Shown: one piece after another, positions 1-9,366 of the stretch
Layout of the letters: each line of letters starts with the position of its first letter
Numbering within the stretch: position 1 is the first letter of the stretch
Origin: Micromonospora costi
GTDB lineage: Bacteria; Actinomycetota; Actinomycetes; Mycobacteriales; Micromonosporaceae
NCBI RefSeq assembly: GCF_003626655.1
Contig: NZ_RBAN01000006.1
Span: 1 to 64,000 of the forward strand
Direction of reading: 5' to 3'
Length of the DNA stretch: 64,000 nucleotides
The notes under the pieces: model-generated
The model's input: the letters and a program-made list of their open reading frames with translations, nothing else
Told to the model about the DNA's origin: nothing
Database searches by the model: none
Program-made: the position numbers and the translations under genes

Positions 1-2
1 TG

Positions 3-121
3 TGGGGTGTCGGTGTGTCCAGTGTCCCCGGGCCTCACCTATAACTGCCGTCGCGGAATACCGTTCGGCTGGAGCCGCGTCGCGCCACTCGCCGAGAGGC
101 GACCTGCACACCGACACCCCA
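3..121. repeat. Perfect 15-bp inverted repeat enclosing a promoter-like box upstream of formate dehydrogenase
   Basis: Bases 3-17 (TGGGGTGTCGGTGTG) are exactly complementary to bases 107-121. The 89 bases between them carry a TATAAC box at 40-45 and smaller self-complementary pieces around 64-103. The right arm abuts the strong hairpin at 121-156. This could be a structured leader RNA, the ends of a small mobile element, or a double operator around a promoter. The sequence alone does not decide. Confidence 0.5.
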
Positions 122-156
122 GCGCCGTCCCCGGCCACCCGGCCGGGGGCGGCGCT
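121..156 (+). terminator. Strong GC hairpin, terminator or attenuator
   Basis: A 16-bp stem (121-136 with 141-156, one G-U pair) closes a 4-base loop ACCC. No U-run follows, which is common for actinomycete terminators. It may end a gene lying left of the window. It may instead act as an attenuator in the formate dehydrogenase leader, since it lies 125 bases before that start codon. The rest of 157-280 shows no gene. Confidence 0.5.
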
Positions 157-280
157 GTCTGTTGGCGGACGCCCGGAAGCCGAAGCGAGATCAGAAATTC
201 CGCCGGCTCCGCGCGCGGGACGGCGTCGGTTGGCATATGTTCATGAGGTCGGCGTCGACGGTCGGGAGGGAGGTGCCCCG

Positions 281-3200
281 GTGGGTCTGCGTACCTTCAT
301 CGAGGGCTGGCCGGTCTACCGGCAACTCTCCGGCACGGACCCGCTCGGCCGTGGCGCGGCGGCGCAGTCGCCCCGTTCGGCGGAGCTGACGGCGCGTACG
401 GAGACGGCCGACAGCATGGCGCGGTCGATCTGCCCGTACTGCGCGGTCGGTTGCGGCCAGCGGGTGTACGTCAAGGACGGGCAGGTCACCCAGATCGAGG
501 GGGATCCGGACAGCCCGATCTCCCGCGGCCGGCTCTGCCCGAAGGGCGCGGCCAGCAAGAGCCTGGTGACCAGCCCTCTGCGCCAGACGAAGGTCCGCTA
601 CCGCCGGCCGTACGCGACGGAGTGGGAGGACCTGGATCTCGACGTCGCGCTCGACATGATCGCCGACCGGGTGCTCGCCGCCCGCGACGAGACGTGGGAG
701 GACGTCGACGACGAGGGCCGCCCGCTGAACCGCACGCTGGGCATCTCCAGCCTGGGCGGGGCGACGCTGGACAACGAGGAGAACTACCTCATCAAGAAGC
801 TGTTCACGGCGATGGGGGCGCTCCAGATCGAGAACCAGGCCCGCATTTGACACTCCGCCACCGTCCCCGGTCTGGGGACCAGCTTCGGTCGCGGCGGCGC
901 CACGGACTTCCAGCAGGACCTCGCCAACGCTGACGTCATCGTCATCCAGGGCTCGAACATGGCCGAGGCCCACCCGGTGGGCTTCCAGTGGGTGATGGAG
1001 GCCAAGCAGCGCGGCGCGAGGGTCTTCCACGTCGACCCGCGGTTCACCCGGACGAGCGCGCTCGCCGACACGTACGTGCCGATCCGGGCGGGTACGGACA
1101 TCGCCCTGCTCGGCGCGGTGGTGCGGTACATCCTGGAGAACGAGCTGGACTTCCGGGAGTACATCCTGGCGTACACCAACGCGGCGACGATCGTCAGCGA
1201 CCAGTTCGTCGACACGGAGGACGGCGACGGCATCTTCTCCGGCTTCGACCCGGAGACCGGGGGGTACGACCAGAAGACCTGGCAGTACGCGGGACAGGAG
1301 GGGAACTCCGGGGTCCGGGACACGGGCGAGGAGCGGGAGACCGCGGCCGGGCTGCGGCACGAGTCCCACGGCATGCCGATAAGCGGTCATACGCAGCGGG
1401 ACGAGACGTTGCAGCATCCGCGCTGCGTCTACCAGATCCTCAAGCGGCACTACTCCCGCTACACGCCGGAGATGGTGGAGCGGGTGTGCGGCATCCCGCA
1501 GGAGAAGTTCTTCGAGCTGGCCCGCGCGTGGACGGAGAACTCCGGCCGGGAGCGCACCGGGGTGCTCATCTACTCGGTGGGGTGGACGCAGCACACCGTC
1601 GGCGCGCAGTACATCCGCACCGGCGCGATCATCCAGACCTTGTTGGGCAACATCGGCCGGCCCGGCGGCGGCGTGCTGGCCCTGCGCGGGCACGCCAGCA
1701 TCCAGGGGTCCACGGACATCCCGACGCTGTTCAACCTGCTGCCGGGTTACCTGCCGATGCCGCACCACGCGAACCACGCGACGTTCGACGACTGGACGCG
1801 CGCCATCCGGCATCCGGGGCAGAAGGGCTTCTGGGGTAACGCCCGCGCCTACTGCGCGAGCCTGTTGAAGGCGTACTGGGGGGACGCGGCGACGCCGGAG
1901 AACGACTTCTGCTACGGCTACCTGCCCCGCATGACCGGCGACCACGGCACCTACCAGCAGGTGCTCAACATGATCGACGGGAAGGTGAAGGGGTACTTCC
2001 TGCTCGGGCAGAATCCGGCCGTCGGTTCCGCGCACGGTCGCGCCCAGCGGCTCGGCATGGCGAACCTGGACTGGCTCGTGGTCCGCGACCTGTTCATGAT
2101 CGAGAGTGCCACGTTCTGGAAGAACGGTCCCGAGGTGGCCACCGGGGAGATCGTGCCGGAGGAGTGCCGCACCGAGGTGTTCTTCCTGCCGGCCGCGTCG
2201 CACGTGGAGAAGGAGGGCACGTTCACCCAGACGCAGCGGCTGCTGCAGTGGCGGGAGAAGGCCGTGGAGCCGCCGGGCGACGCACGTTCGGAACTGTGGT
2301 TCTTCTACCACCTGGGTCGCAAGCTGCGGGAGAAGCTCGCCGGCTCGGACAAGCCCCGCGACCGGGCGCTGCTCGACCTGAACTGGAACTACCCGACGCA
2401 CGGCCCGCACGCGGAGCCGAGCGGCGAGGCGGTGCTCTACGAGATCAACGGGTACGACGTGGCCACCGGCCGGCCGCTGGGCGGGTTCACCGAGGCCCGG
2501 GACGACGGCTCGACGGCGATGGGCTGCTGGATCTACAGCGGCGTGTACGCGGACGGGGTGAACCAGGCCGCCCGCCGCAAGTCCCGGCACGAGCAGAACT
2601 GGGTGGCCGGCGAGTGGGGTTGGGCCTGGCCGGCGAACCGGCGCACGCTCTACAACCGGGCCTCCGCCGACCCGCAGGGCCGGCCGTGGAGCGAGCGGAA
2701 GAAGTACGTCTGGTGGGACGAGGAGAAGCGCGAGTGGACCGGCTACGACGTGCCGGACTTCGAGAAGACGAAGCCGCCGTCGTACCGGCCGGAGCCGGGC
2801 ACGTCCGGGCCGGACGGGATCGCCGGTGACGACGCCTTCGTGATGCAGGGCGACGGGAAGGCCTGGCTGTACGCGCCGGCCGGGACGGTGGACGGGCCGC
2901 TGCCCACCCACTACGAGCCGGTGGAGTCGCCGGTGCGCAACGCGCTGTACCGGCAGCAGTCCAACCCCACCCGCAAGACGTACGCGCACCCGGTGAACTC
3001 GGTGAACCCGAGCCCGCCGGAGGAGCACTCGTCGGTCTTCCCGTACGTGTTCACGGTCAGCCGGCTCACCGAGCACCACACGGCGGGCGGGATGAGCCGG
3101 ACGGTGCCGCCGCTGGCCGAGTTGCAGCCGGAGATGTTCGTGGAGGTGTCGCCGGAGCTGGCCACCGAGGTGGGCCTCACCCACCTGGGCTGGGCGCACC

Positions 3201-3550
3201 TGGTCAGCGGCCGCGCCGTGATCGAGGCGAGGGTGCTGGTGACCGACCGGCTCACCCCGCTGCGGTTGGACGGCCGCGTCATCCACCAGCTGTGGCTGCC
3301 GTACCACTTCGGCTTCGAGGGGCTGGTCACCGGCGACTCGGCCAACGATCTGTTCGGGATCACCCTGGACCCCAACGTGCTGATCCAGGAGAGCAAGGTG
3401 GGCACGTGCGACGTGCGGCCGGGCCGCCGGCCGACCGGGCCGGCGCTGCGCGAGCTGGTCGACGACTACCGGCGGCGGGCGGGCATCACGCCGGGCCGGC
3501 TCTCGCCGGTCGTCACCTCCGACGGTGGTGAGACGCGGAATGATTCCTGA
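281..3550 (+). CDS. fdnG: Formate dehydrogenase alpha subunit, selenoprotein (Sec190 at in-frame UGA)
   Basis: Catalytic molybdopterin/4Fe-4S subunit that oxidises formate to CO2. The reading frame is continuous from GTG 281 to 3550 if TGA 848-850 is read as selenocysteine, giving 1089 residues. The peptide before it ends NQARI and the frame continues HSATVPGLGTSFGRGG, the usual active-site context of FdnG-type enzymes. The N-terminal 4Fe-4S motif uses Cys51, Cys54, Cys58 and Cys86. There is no Tat signal, so the enzyme probably stays on the cytoplasmic side. The start is chosen because GGAGGGAGG (265-273) sits 7 bases upstream and the N-terminus (GLRTFIEGWPVYRQL) fits actinobacterial homologues. 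The two downstream genes overlap it and each other. Conventional gene calling would split it into two ORFs (281-850 and 959-3550). Confidence 0.93.
848..880 (+). promoter_or_regulatory. SECIS element for UGA recoding
   Basis: Directly after the UGA at 848-850, bases 863-868 (GTCCCC) pair with 874-879 (GGGGAC) around the loop GGTCT (869-873). As I recall the E. coli fdhF SECIS, its apical loop has the same GGUCU at the same distance, positions 22-26 counted from the U of UGA, and position 17 is a U as here (864). SelB would bind this loop. Adjacent selB and selC genes support the call. Confidence 0.88.
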
Positions 3551-4589
3551 CCGGAACAGCCTCTACGGCCCGCTGGACCCGGCACCCGAGGCCGGCTGGG
3601 CGGAGGCGCCGCCGCGGATGGGGTTCTTCACCGACACGAGCATCTGCATCGGGTGCAAGGCGTGTGAGGTGGCGTGCAAGGAGTGGAACGACGTCCCCAC
3701 CTCCGGCCTGGACCTGCTGGGTATGTCGTACGACAACACGGGCGCGTTGACGGCGAACTCGTGGCGGCACGTCGCCTTCATCGAGCAGCCCCGCCCGGCG
3801 GACCACCGGACGCCGCCGTTCGGCGGTAACCCGACCGGCGGCTCGGTGAGCGCCGATTCGGCGGCCATCGCGTCGGGGACCGGTAACCCGACCGGCACGG
3901 ATCCGGGGGTGCCGCCCGGCTCGCCGGAGCCCGCCGCGCGGATGGCCGCGGGGCCGGAGTTCCTCGGCATGCCCGGTGCGGAGCCGCCCGGGCGGGCCAC
4001 GGGCGCGGAGACCCGCACCGACTTCCGGTGGCTGATGATGTCCGACGTGTGCAAGCACTGCACGCACGCGGCCTGTTTGGACGTCTGCCCGACCGGCTCG
4101 CTGTTCCGCACCGAGTTCGGCACGGTCGTGGTGCAGGAGGACATCTGCAACGGTTGCGGCTACTGCATCTCCGCCTGCCCGTACGGCGTCATCGACCAGC
4201 GTAAGGGCGACGGGCGGGCGTGGAAGTGCACGCTCTGCTACGACCGCATCGGCGCGGACAAGACACCGGCCTGCGCGCAGGCCTGCCCTACCGAGTCGAT
4301 CCAGTACGGGCCGCTCGACGAGCTGCGGGAGCGGGCCGCGGCCCGGGTGGCGACCCTGCACGAGCGGGGGGTGCCGGAGGCCCGCCTCTACGGCCACGAC
4401 CCCACCGACGGTGTGGGCGGTGACGGCGCGTTCTTCCTGCTGCTCGACGAGCCGGAGGTGTACGGGCTGCCGCCGGACCCGGTGGTCACGACCCGGGACC
4501 TGCCGAAGATGTGGAAGCGGGCCGGCCTGGCCGCCCTGGCCATGGCGGCCGCCGCCGTGGTCGCGTTCGTCGGGGGAGGATCGTCGTGA
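3540..4589 (+). CDS. fdnH: Formate dehydrogenase iron-sulfur (beta) subunit
   Basis: Electron-transfer subunit of 349 residues with four ferredoxin-type cysteine clusters: CIGCKACEVAC, CKHCTHAACLDVC, CNGCGYCISAC and CTLCYDRI followed by CAQACP. These carry electrons from the catalytic subunit to the membrane. A single hydrophobic stretch near the C-terminus (LAALAMAAAAVVAFVGG) probably anchors it. The ATG overlaps the end of the alpha gene by 11 bases, so the two are translationally coupled. Roughly residues 83-160 form an odd Pro/Gly/Ala-rich insert between clusters one and two, in which NPTG occurs twice; homologues I know lack it or have a shorter linker. Confidence 0.9.
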   Translation: MIPDRNSLYGPLDPAPEAGWAEAPPRMGFFTDTSICIGCKACEVACKEWNDVPTSGLDLLGMSYDNTGALTANSWRHVAFIEQPRPADHRTPPFGGNPTGGSVSADSAAIASGTGNPTGTDPGVPPGSPEPAARMAAGPEFLGMPGAEPPGRATGAETRTDFRWLMMSDVCKHCTHAACLDVCPTGSLFRTEFGTVVVQEDICNGCGYCISACPYGVIDQRKGDGRAWKCTLCYDRIGADKTPACAQACPTESIQYGPLDELRERAAARVATLHERGVPEARLYGHDPTDGVGGDGAFFLLLDEPEVYGLPPDPVVTTRDLPKMWKRAGLAALAMAAAAVVAFVGGGSS

Positions 4590-5764
4590 GCCCGGACCGC
4601 CCGGTCGGTGACCGGTTCCGCCGGTTCCGTGACCGCGTGGAGCGCGGCCGTTCGGACGTCGAGGGGCAGCCGGCCGAGGAGGGCGCCCGGTCGACGGCCT
4701 TCCGGTCGTACGCGCCGCGCGGCGACGCCGAGGCGGCGGAGGCGGGTTACGCGCCGGTGCCGGCCCGCGACGCCCGGCCCGGCCGCCGCAGGGTGCGTCG
4801 TGGTGGCGGCGAGGAGCTGCGGGTTCCCGAGGCCGAGTTCGTCTCGTACTACGGACGGCCGATCCTCAAGGCGCCGGTGTGGAAGAAGGACATCGCCGCG
4901 TACCTTTTCACCGGCGGTCTCGCGGCCGGTTCGTCGCTGCTCGCCGCGGGGGCGCAGCTCACCGGTCGGCCGGCGCTGCGGCGGGCCGGCCGGGTGACCG
5001 CGCTCGCGGCCGTCAGCGCCAGCGCCGGGTTCCTGATCCGGGATCTCGGCCGGCCGGAGCGGTTCCACCACATGCTGCGGGTGGCGAAGTTGACCTCGCC
5101 GATGTCGGTGGGCACCTGGATCCTCACCGTGTTCGGGCCGGCGGCCGGGGTCGCCGCTGTCGCGGAGGCGGCGCCGTGGCTGCCCGAGCGCGGGCTGCCC
5201 GGGCTGGCCCGCCGGGTGCTGTCCCCGGCGGGGGACGTGGCCGGGCTGGCCGCGGCGGCCGTCGCGCCGGCGCTGGCCACGTACACGGGGGTGCTGCTCT
5301 CCGACACGGCCGTGCCGTCGTGGCACGAGGCGTACCCGGAGCTGCCCGTGATCTTCGCGGGCAGCGCGCTGGCCAGCGGCGCCGGCGTGGGGCTGATCGC
5401 CGCGCCGACGGCGCAGGCCGGGCCGGCCCGGCGGATGGCGCTGCTCGGCGCGGCCCTGGAACTCAGCGGGTCGCACCGGGTGGAGACCCGCATCGGCCTG
5501 CTCTCGGAGCCGTTCCGTCTCGGCCTTCCGGGCCGGCTGCTGCGAACCGGCCGGGCGCTCACCGCGGCCGGGGTGGTGGGCGCGCTGGTCGGCCGGCGCA
5601 GCCGGGTGGTGTCCGCGCTGTCCGGCGCCGCGCTGCTGGCGGCCTCCGTGGCGACCCGGTTCGGTGTCTTCTACGCCGGCGTGGCCTCGGCCCGGGATCC
5701 GAAGTACACGGTGGTGCCGCAGCGGGAGCGGGCGGACCGGCGGCGGACCACCGACGCCGGCTGA
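4586..5764 (+). CDS. NrfD/PsrC-type membrane subunit of formate dehydrogenase
   Basis: A 392-residue protein with a basic, hydrophilic N-terminal ~85 residues followed by about eight to nine hydrophobic segments (for example AYLFTGGLAAGSSLLAAGAQ and a GVVGALVGR region). The order of genes and the pattern YLFTGG...LRxAGR...DLGRPERFHHMLRV fit the NrfD family, which passes electrons to the quinone pool. GTG 4586 overlaps the beta stop as GTGA and has GGGGGAGGA just upstream. It replaces the b-type cytochrome subunit seen in E. coli formate dehydrogenase-N. Confidence 0.85.
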   Translation: MSPDRPVGDRFRRFRDRVERGRSDVEGQPAEEGARSTAFRSYAPRGDAEAAEAGYAPVPARDARPGRRRVRRGGGEELRVPEAEFVSYYGRPILKAPVWKKDIAAYLFTGGLAAGSSLLAAGAQLTGRPALRRAGRVTALAAVSASAGFLIRDLGRPERFHHMLRVAKLTSPMSVGTWILTVFGPAAGVAAVAEAAPWLPERGLPGLARRVLSPAGDVAGLAAAAVAPALATYTGVLLSDTAVPSWHEAYPELPVIFAGSALASGAGVGLIAAPTAQAGPARRMALLGAALELSGSHRVETRIGLLSEPFRLGLPGRLLRTGRALTAAGVVGALVGRRSRVVSALSGAALLAASVATRFGVFYAGVASARDPKYTVVPQRERADRRRTTDAG

Positions 5765-5821
5765 CCCCGTCTTCTCGATCTCGCCGCGCGGCCGTGGGTG
5801 CGTTGTGGTCAAATACTCCGT

Positions 5822-5917
5822 GGAGGCGTTCAGGCGGCTGGTGCCCCTCCCGGTCTTCAAAACCGGTGTGGTCCGGGACCCGGGCCAGGCGGGTTCGATT
5901 CCCGTCCGTCTCCGCCA
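5822..5917 (+). tRNA. selC: tRNA-Sec (anticodon UCA)
   Basis: A 96-base tRNA with encoded CCA (5915-5917). The anticodon loop CTTCAAA (5855-5861) presents TCA at 5857-5859 on a CCGGT/ACCGG stem. The T loop is TTCGATT. A long variable arm closes through TGGTCCG and CGGGCCA. The acceptor strands GGAGGCG and CGTCTCC pair with one G-U. The acceptor/T arm and long extra arm are typical of selenocysteine tRNA. It lies between the formate dehydrogenase operon and selA, all in one direction, so it may be cut from a common transcript. Confidence 0.95.
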
Positions 5918-5938
5918 ACCGCGGTAGGAGTTGACGCG

Positions 5939-7246
5939 ATGCGCGACGGGGACACCGACCCGCGGCGCCGCGTACCCCGCACCGACCTGCTGCTCGCCGA
6001 CCCCGCCCTGGCGGCCGCGGCGGCCACGCTGGGCCGCGACCGGGTCAAGGCCGCCGTGGTCGCGGCGCAGGAGCGGGCCCGCCGCGGCGAGATCGGCCCC
6101 GAGGCCGTGCGCGACGCCGCCGTGGCGGCGCTGCCGCCGCCGGCGCCCCGCGCGGTGCTCAACGCCACCGGTGTCGTGCTGCACACCAACCTGGGTCGGG
6201 CCGCGCTGTCCCGCGCCGCGGTGGACGCGCTGCTCGCCGCCGCCGGGCACACCGACGTCGAGTTGGACCTCGCGACCGGCCGGCGTGCTCGCCGCGGCCG
6301 CGACACGATGGCCGCGCTGGCGGCCGCCGTACCCGCCGCCGGCGGCGTGCACGTCGTGAACAACGGCGCCGCCGCGCTGGTGCTCGCCGCGACCGCGCTC
6401 GCCGCGGGCCGGGAGATCGTTGTCAGCCGGGGTGAGCTCGTGGAGATCGGCGACGGGTTCCGCCTGCCGGACCTGCTGGCCAGCACGGGCGCCCGTTTGC
6501 GCGAGGTGGGCACCACCAACCGGACGACGCTGGCCGACTACGCGGCCGCCGTGGGCCCGGACACCGGTTTCGTGCTCAAGGTGCACCCGTCGAACTTCCG
6601 GGTCACGGGCTTCACGTCCGCCGTGGGCGTACGCGAGTTGGCGACGCTCGGCGTGCCGGTCGTCGCCGACATCGGCTCCGGGCTGCTCGCGCCGGACCCG
6701 TTGCTGCCCGACGAGCCCGACGCGGCGACCACCCTGCGCGCCGGCGCGCATCTGGTGACGGCCAGCGGCGACAAGCTGCTCGGCGGCCCACAGGCCGGGC
6801 TGCTGCTGGGCGCCGCCGACCTCGTGGAGCGGCTGCGCCGGCACCCCCTCGCGCGGGCGCTGCGGGTGGACAAGCTCACCCTCGCGGCGTTGGCGGCCAC
6901 CCTGCACCGGCCCGACACCCCCACCCGGTCCGCGCTGCACGCCGATCCCGGCGTCCTGCGTCGCCGGGTGGAGCGGCTGCGGGACCGGCTCGGCGTGGAC
7001 GGCCGCAAGGCCGAGGTGGTGCCGTCGGTCGCGGTGGTCGGCGGGGGCGGGGCGCCCGGCGTCGAGCTGGACTCGTGGGCGCTGAGCCTGCCCGAGCGCT
7101 ACGCGACGCCGCTGCGCACCGGTGAGACACCCGTGCTGGGCCGGGTGGTGCGCGGGCGGCTCCTGCTGGACCTGCGCTGCGTGCCGCCGGAGGCCGACGA
7201 CACGGTACGCGCCGCCGTGCTGGCGGTTCCGGTGGAGGGTGACTGA
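5939..7246 (+). CDS. selA: L-seryl-tRNA(Sec) selenium transferase
   Basis: PLP enzyme that converts seryl-tRNA(Sec) to selenocysteinyl-tRNA(Sec) using selenophosphate. It has 435 residues, a normal size for bacterial SelA. The N-terminal helix region (PRTDLLLADP) is followed by the conserved INATGVVLHTNLGRA-like block (here LNATGVVLHTNLGRA), TTNRT, and the PLP lysine in SGDKLLGGPQAG. Start ATG 5939 has TAGGAG (5925-5930) eight bases upstream and lies 22 bases after selC. The stop is one base from the selB start. Confidence 0.95.
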   Translation: MRDGDTDPRRRVPRTDLLLADPALAAAAATLGRDRVKAAVVAAQERARRGEIGPEAVRDAAVAALPPPAPRAVLNATGVVLHTNLGRAALSRAAVDALLAAAGHTDVELDLATGRRARRGRDTMAALAAAVPAAGGVHVVNNGAAALVLAATALAAGREIVVSRGELVEIGDGFRLPDLLASTGARLREVGTTNRTTLADYAAAVGPDTGFVLKVHPSNFRVTGFTSAVGVRELATLGVPVVADIGSGLLAPDPLLPDEPDAATTLRAGAHLVTASGDKLLGGPQAGLLLGAADLVERLRRHPLARALRVDKLTLAALAATLHRPDTPTRSALHADPGVLRRRVERLRDRLGVDGRKAEVVPSVAVVGGGGAPGVELDSWALSLPERYATPLRTGETPVLGRVVRGRLLLDLRCVPPEADDTVRAAVLAVPVEGD

Positions 7247-7247
7247 C

Positions 7248-9002
7248 GTGTGGGTCGTCGCCACGGCCGGTCACGTCGACCACGGGAAGTCCACTCTGGT
7301 GCGGGCGTTGACGGGCATGGAACCCGACCGGTGGGCCGAGGAGCGCCGCCGGGGCATGACCATCGACCTCGGTTTCGCGTGGACGACGCTGCCGTCCGGG
7401 GGCACCGTGGCGTTCGTCGACGTGCCCGGTCACGAGCGGTTCGTGCCGAACATGCTCGCCGGGGTCGGCCCGGTGCCGGCCGCCCTCGTGGTGGTGGCCG
7501 CCGACGAGGGCTGGATGCCGCAGTCCGCCGAGCACCTGGCCGCGCTCGACGCGCTCGGTGTCTCGTACGGCCTGCTCGTGGTGACCCGGGCGGACCTGGC
7601 CGATCCGGGTCCCGCGGTGGCGCGCGCCCGCGCGGAGATCGCCGCCTCCTCGCTCGGTGCGGTCGAGGCGGTCGCCGTCAGCGGCGTGACCGGCGCGGGC
7701 CTGCCGCAGCTGCGGGAGGCGCTGGACCGGCTCGCCGTGCGGCTGCCCGACCCGGTCGGGGACGGCCCGGTGCGGCTCTGGGTGGACCGCAGCTTCACCA
7801 TCCGCGGCAGCGGCACGGTGGTCACCGGGACGCTGGGCGCGGGGCGGTTGCGCGTCGGCGACGAACTGGAGCTGGCGGGGACCGGCGACGTGGTCCGGGT
7901 ACGCGGGTTGCAGTCGCTCGGTGTGCCCCGGCCCGAGGTGGGCGCGGTGGCCCGGGTGGCGGTGAACCTGCGTGGCACGCCGCGGGATCGTCTGGCGCGC
8001 GGTGACGCGCTGCTCAGCCCGGGCCGGTTCCACCGCACCGACGTGCTGGACGTCCGGGTCGCGGGTGACCCGGCCACGGACCTGCCGTCCACCCTTACGG
8101 TGCACGTCGGCTCGGCCGCCGTGCCGGCCCGGGTCCGGCCGCTGGGCCCCGATACGGCCCGGCTGCGGCTGGCCCGGCCGCTGCCGCTGCTCGTGGGCGA
8201 CCGGGCGTTGCTGCGTGACCCGGGTCGCCACCACGTGGCCGGCGGGGTGACGGTGCTCGACGTGGCGCCGCCGCCGCTGGCCCGCCGGGGCGCGGCGGCC
8301 GCGCGGGCGGCCGTCCTGGCCGGCCTGGACGGCCGACCCGACCTCGCCGGGGAGCTGCGCCGCCGCCGGCTGGTCCGGGCCGCCGACCTGACCCGCATGG
8401 GTGTTCCGGTCGACGTCCGCCCGGTGGCCGGCGACTGGCTGGTCGATCCGGAGCACTGGCGGCAGCTCGGCGTCCGCCTGGCCCAGGAGGTGGCCCGCCA
8501 CGCCCGGGAGCACCCGCTGGAGCCGGGCGCGCCCGTGGAGGCCCTGCGGCAGCGGCTCGGCCTGCCGGACCGTGCCCTCGTGGAGGCGCTGGTCCGCGCA
8601 CCGCTGCGCCTGCGCGGCGGGCGGGTCACGGCGTCCGCCACGGACGCGCTGCCGGAGCCGGTGGCGCGGGCCGTGGGCCGCGTCCGCGCCGAGTACGGCG
8701 ACCGGCCGTTCCGCGCGCCGGAGGCCGACCGGCTCGCCGACCTGGGGCTGGGCCCCCGGGAGATCGGCGCGGCGGTCCGCGCCGGGGCGCTGCTGCGGCT
8801 GGCCGAGAACGTGGTGCTGCTGCCCGACGTGCTCGACGAGGCGGTGCGGGTGCTGGCCAAGCTGCCGCAGCCGTTCACGCTCTCCGAGGCCCGGCGGGCG
8901 CTGGACACCACCCGCCGGGTGGCGGTGCCGCTGCTCGAACTCCTGGACCGGCGCGGCGCGACCCGCCGGCTGCCCGACGACGCCCGGGTCGTGGTCGGCT
9001 GA
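7248..9002 (+). CDS. selB: Selenocysteine-specific elongation factor SelB
   Basis: GTPase that delivers Sec-tRNA(Sec) to UGA codons carrying a SECIS hairpin. It has 584 residues from GTG 7248, with G1 GHVDHGKST, switch II DVPGHERF, and a TRAD motif in the place of NKxD. EF-Tu-like domains II and III follow, then winged-helix repeats in the last ~250 residues that bind the mRNA hairpin. GGTGGAGGG (7231-7239) precedes the chosen start. A GTG at 7239 is an in-frame alternative but is too close to that ribosome site. Together with selA, selC and the SECIS gene it forms a compact Sec module. Confidence 0.95.
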   Translation: MWVVATAGHVDHGKSTLVRALTGMEPDRWAEERRRGMTIDLGFAWTTLPSGGTVAFVDVPGHERFVPNMLAGVGPVPAALVVVAADEGWMPQSAEHLAALDALGVSYGLLVVTRADLADPGPAVARARAEIAASSLGAVEAVAVSGVTGAGLPQLREALDRLAVRLPDPVGDGPVRLWVDRSFTIRGSGTVVTGTLGAGRLRVGDELELAGTGDVVRVRGLQSLGVPRPEVGAVARVAVNLRGTPRDRLARGDALLSPGRFHRTDVLDVRVAGDPATDLPSTLTVHVGSAAVPARVRPLGPDTARLRLARPLPLLVGDRALLRDPGRHHVAGGVTVLDVAPPPLARRGAAAARAAVLAGLDGRPDLAGELRRRRLVRAADLTRMGVPVDVRPVAGDWLVDPEHWRQLGVRLAQEVARHAREHPLEPGAPVEALRQRLGLPDRALVEALVRAPLRLRGGRVTASATDALPEPVARAVGRVRAEYGDRPFRAPEADRLADLGLGPREIGAAVRAGALLRLAENVVLLPDVLDEAVRVLAKLPQPFTLSEARRALDTTRRVAVPLLELLDRRGATRRLPDDARVVVG

Positions 9003-9060
9003 CGCCCCGTCGGGCCGCGAACCGCCGGTGTGTACGCCCGCGGTCACCTACGGTGACGCC

Positions 9061-9258
9061 ATGGACCCTTCCGCTGTCTGGCGGGACCGGCAGCACAAGT
9101 GGCGGATCGAGGCGTACCGGGCGCCCGACCTCCGGTTCGCGATCTTCGCCACCAACGGCACCACCGAGTCGGCGCCGCTGTGGCTGTTCGGCATGTCGGC
9201 GCTGGCGCGGTGGCTCATGACGCACGCCATCTCGCTCGACGACCTGGAGAGCGACTGA
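9061..9258 (+). CDS. Small conserved-looking hypothetical protein
   Basis: A 65-residue soluble protein, rich in Trp and Arg at its start (MDPSAVWRDRQHKWRIEAYR) and ending in an acidic tail. There is no signal or clear membrane span, although the middle (APLWLFGMSALARWLMTHA) is moderately hydrophobic. No strong ribosome site is visible. I do not recognise the family. It sits alone between selB and the CNNM gene. Confidence 0.55.
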   Translation: MDPSAVWRDRQHKWRIEAYRAPDLRFAIFATNGTTESAPLWLFGMSALARWLMTHAISLDDLESD

Positions 9259-9366
9259 GCCCGACGGAACCGCACGCGCGCCGGCACGGGCTGCGGTTGA
9301 GTGGCGTAGGGACCGTCGGGCGGGGGCGCGCCGGTCCGGCCGGCGGGGGCGGACGGGGGTGCGCGG

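Noticed and set aside
3..156. Molybdenum cofactor or cobalamin riboswitch before formate dehydrogenase
   Set aside because: I could not find the conserved cores of either class, so only a generic structured leader is reported.
191..3307. A very long open frame on the minus strand opposite formate dehydrogenase
   Set aside because: It is Arg/His/Val/Leu-rich with no recognisable motif and mirrors the high third-position GC of the real gene, as do several other long antisense frames.
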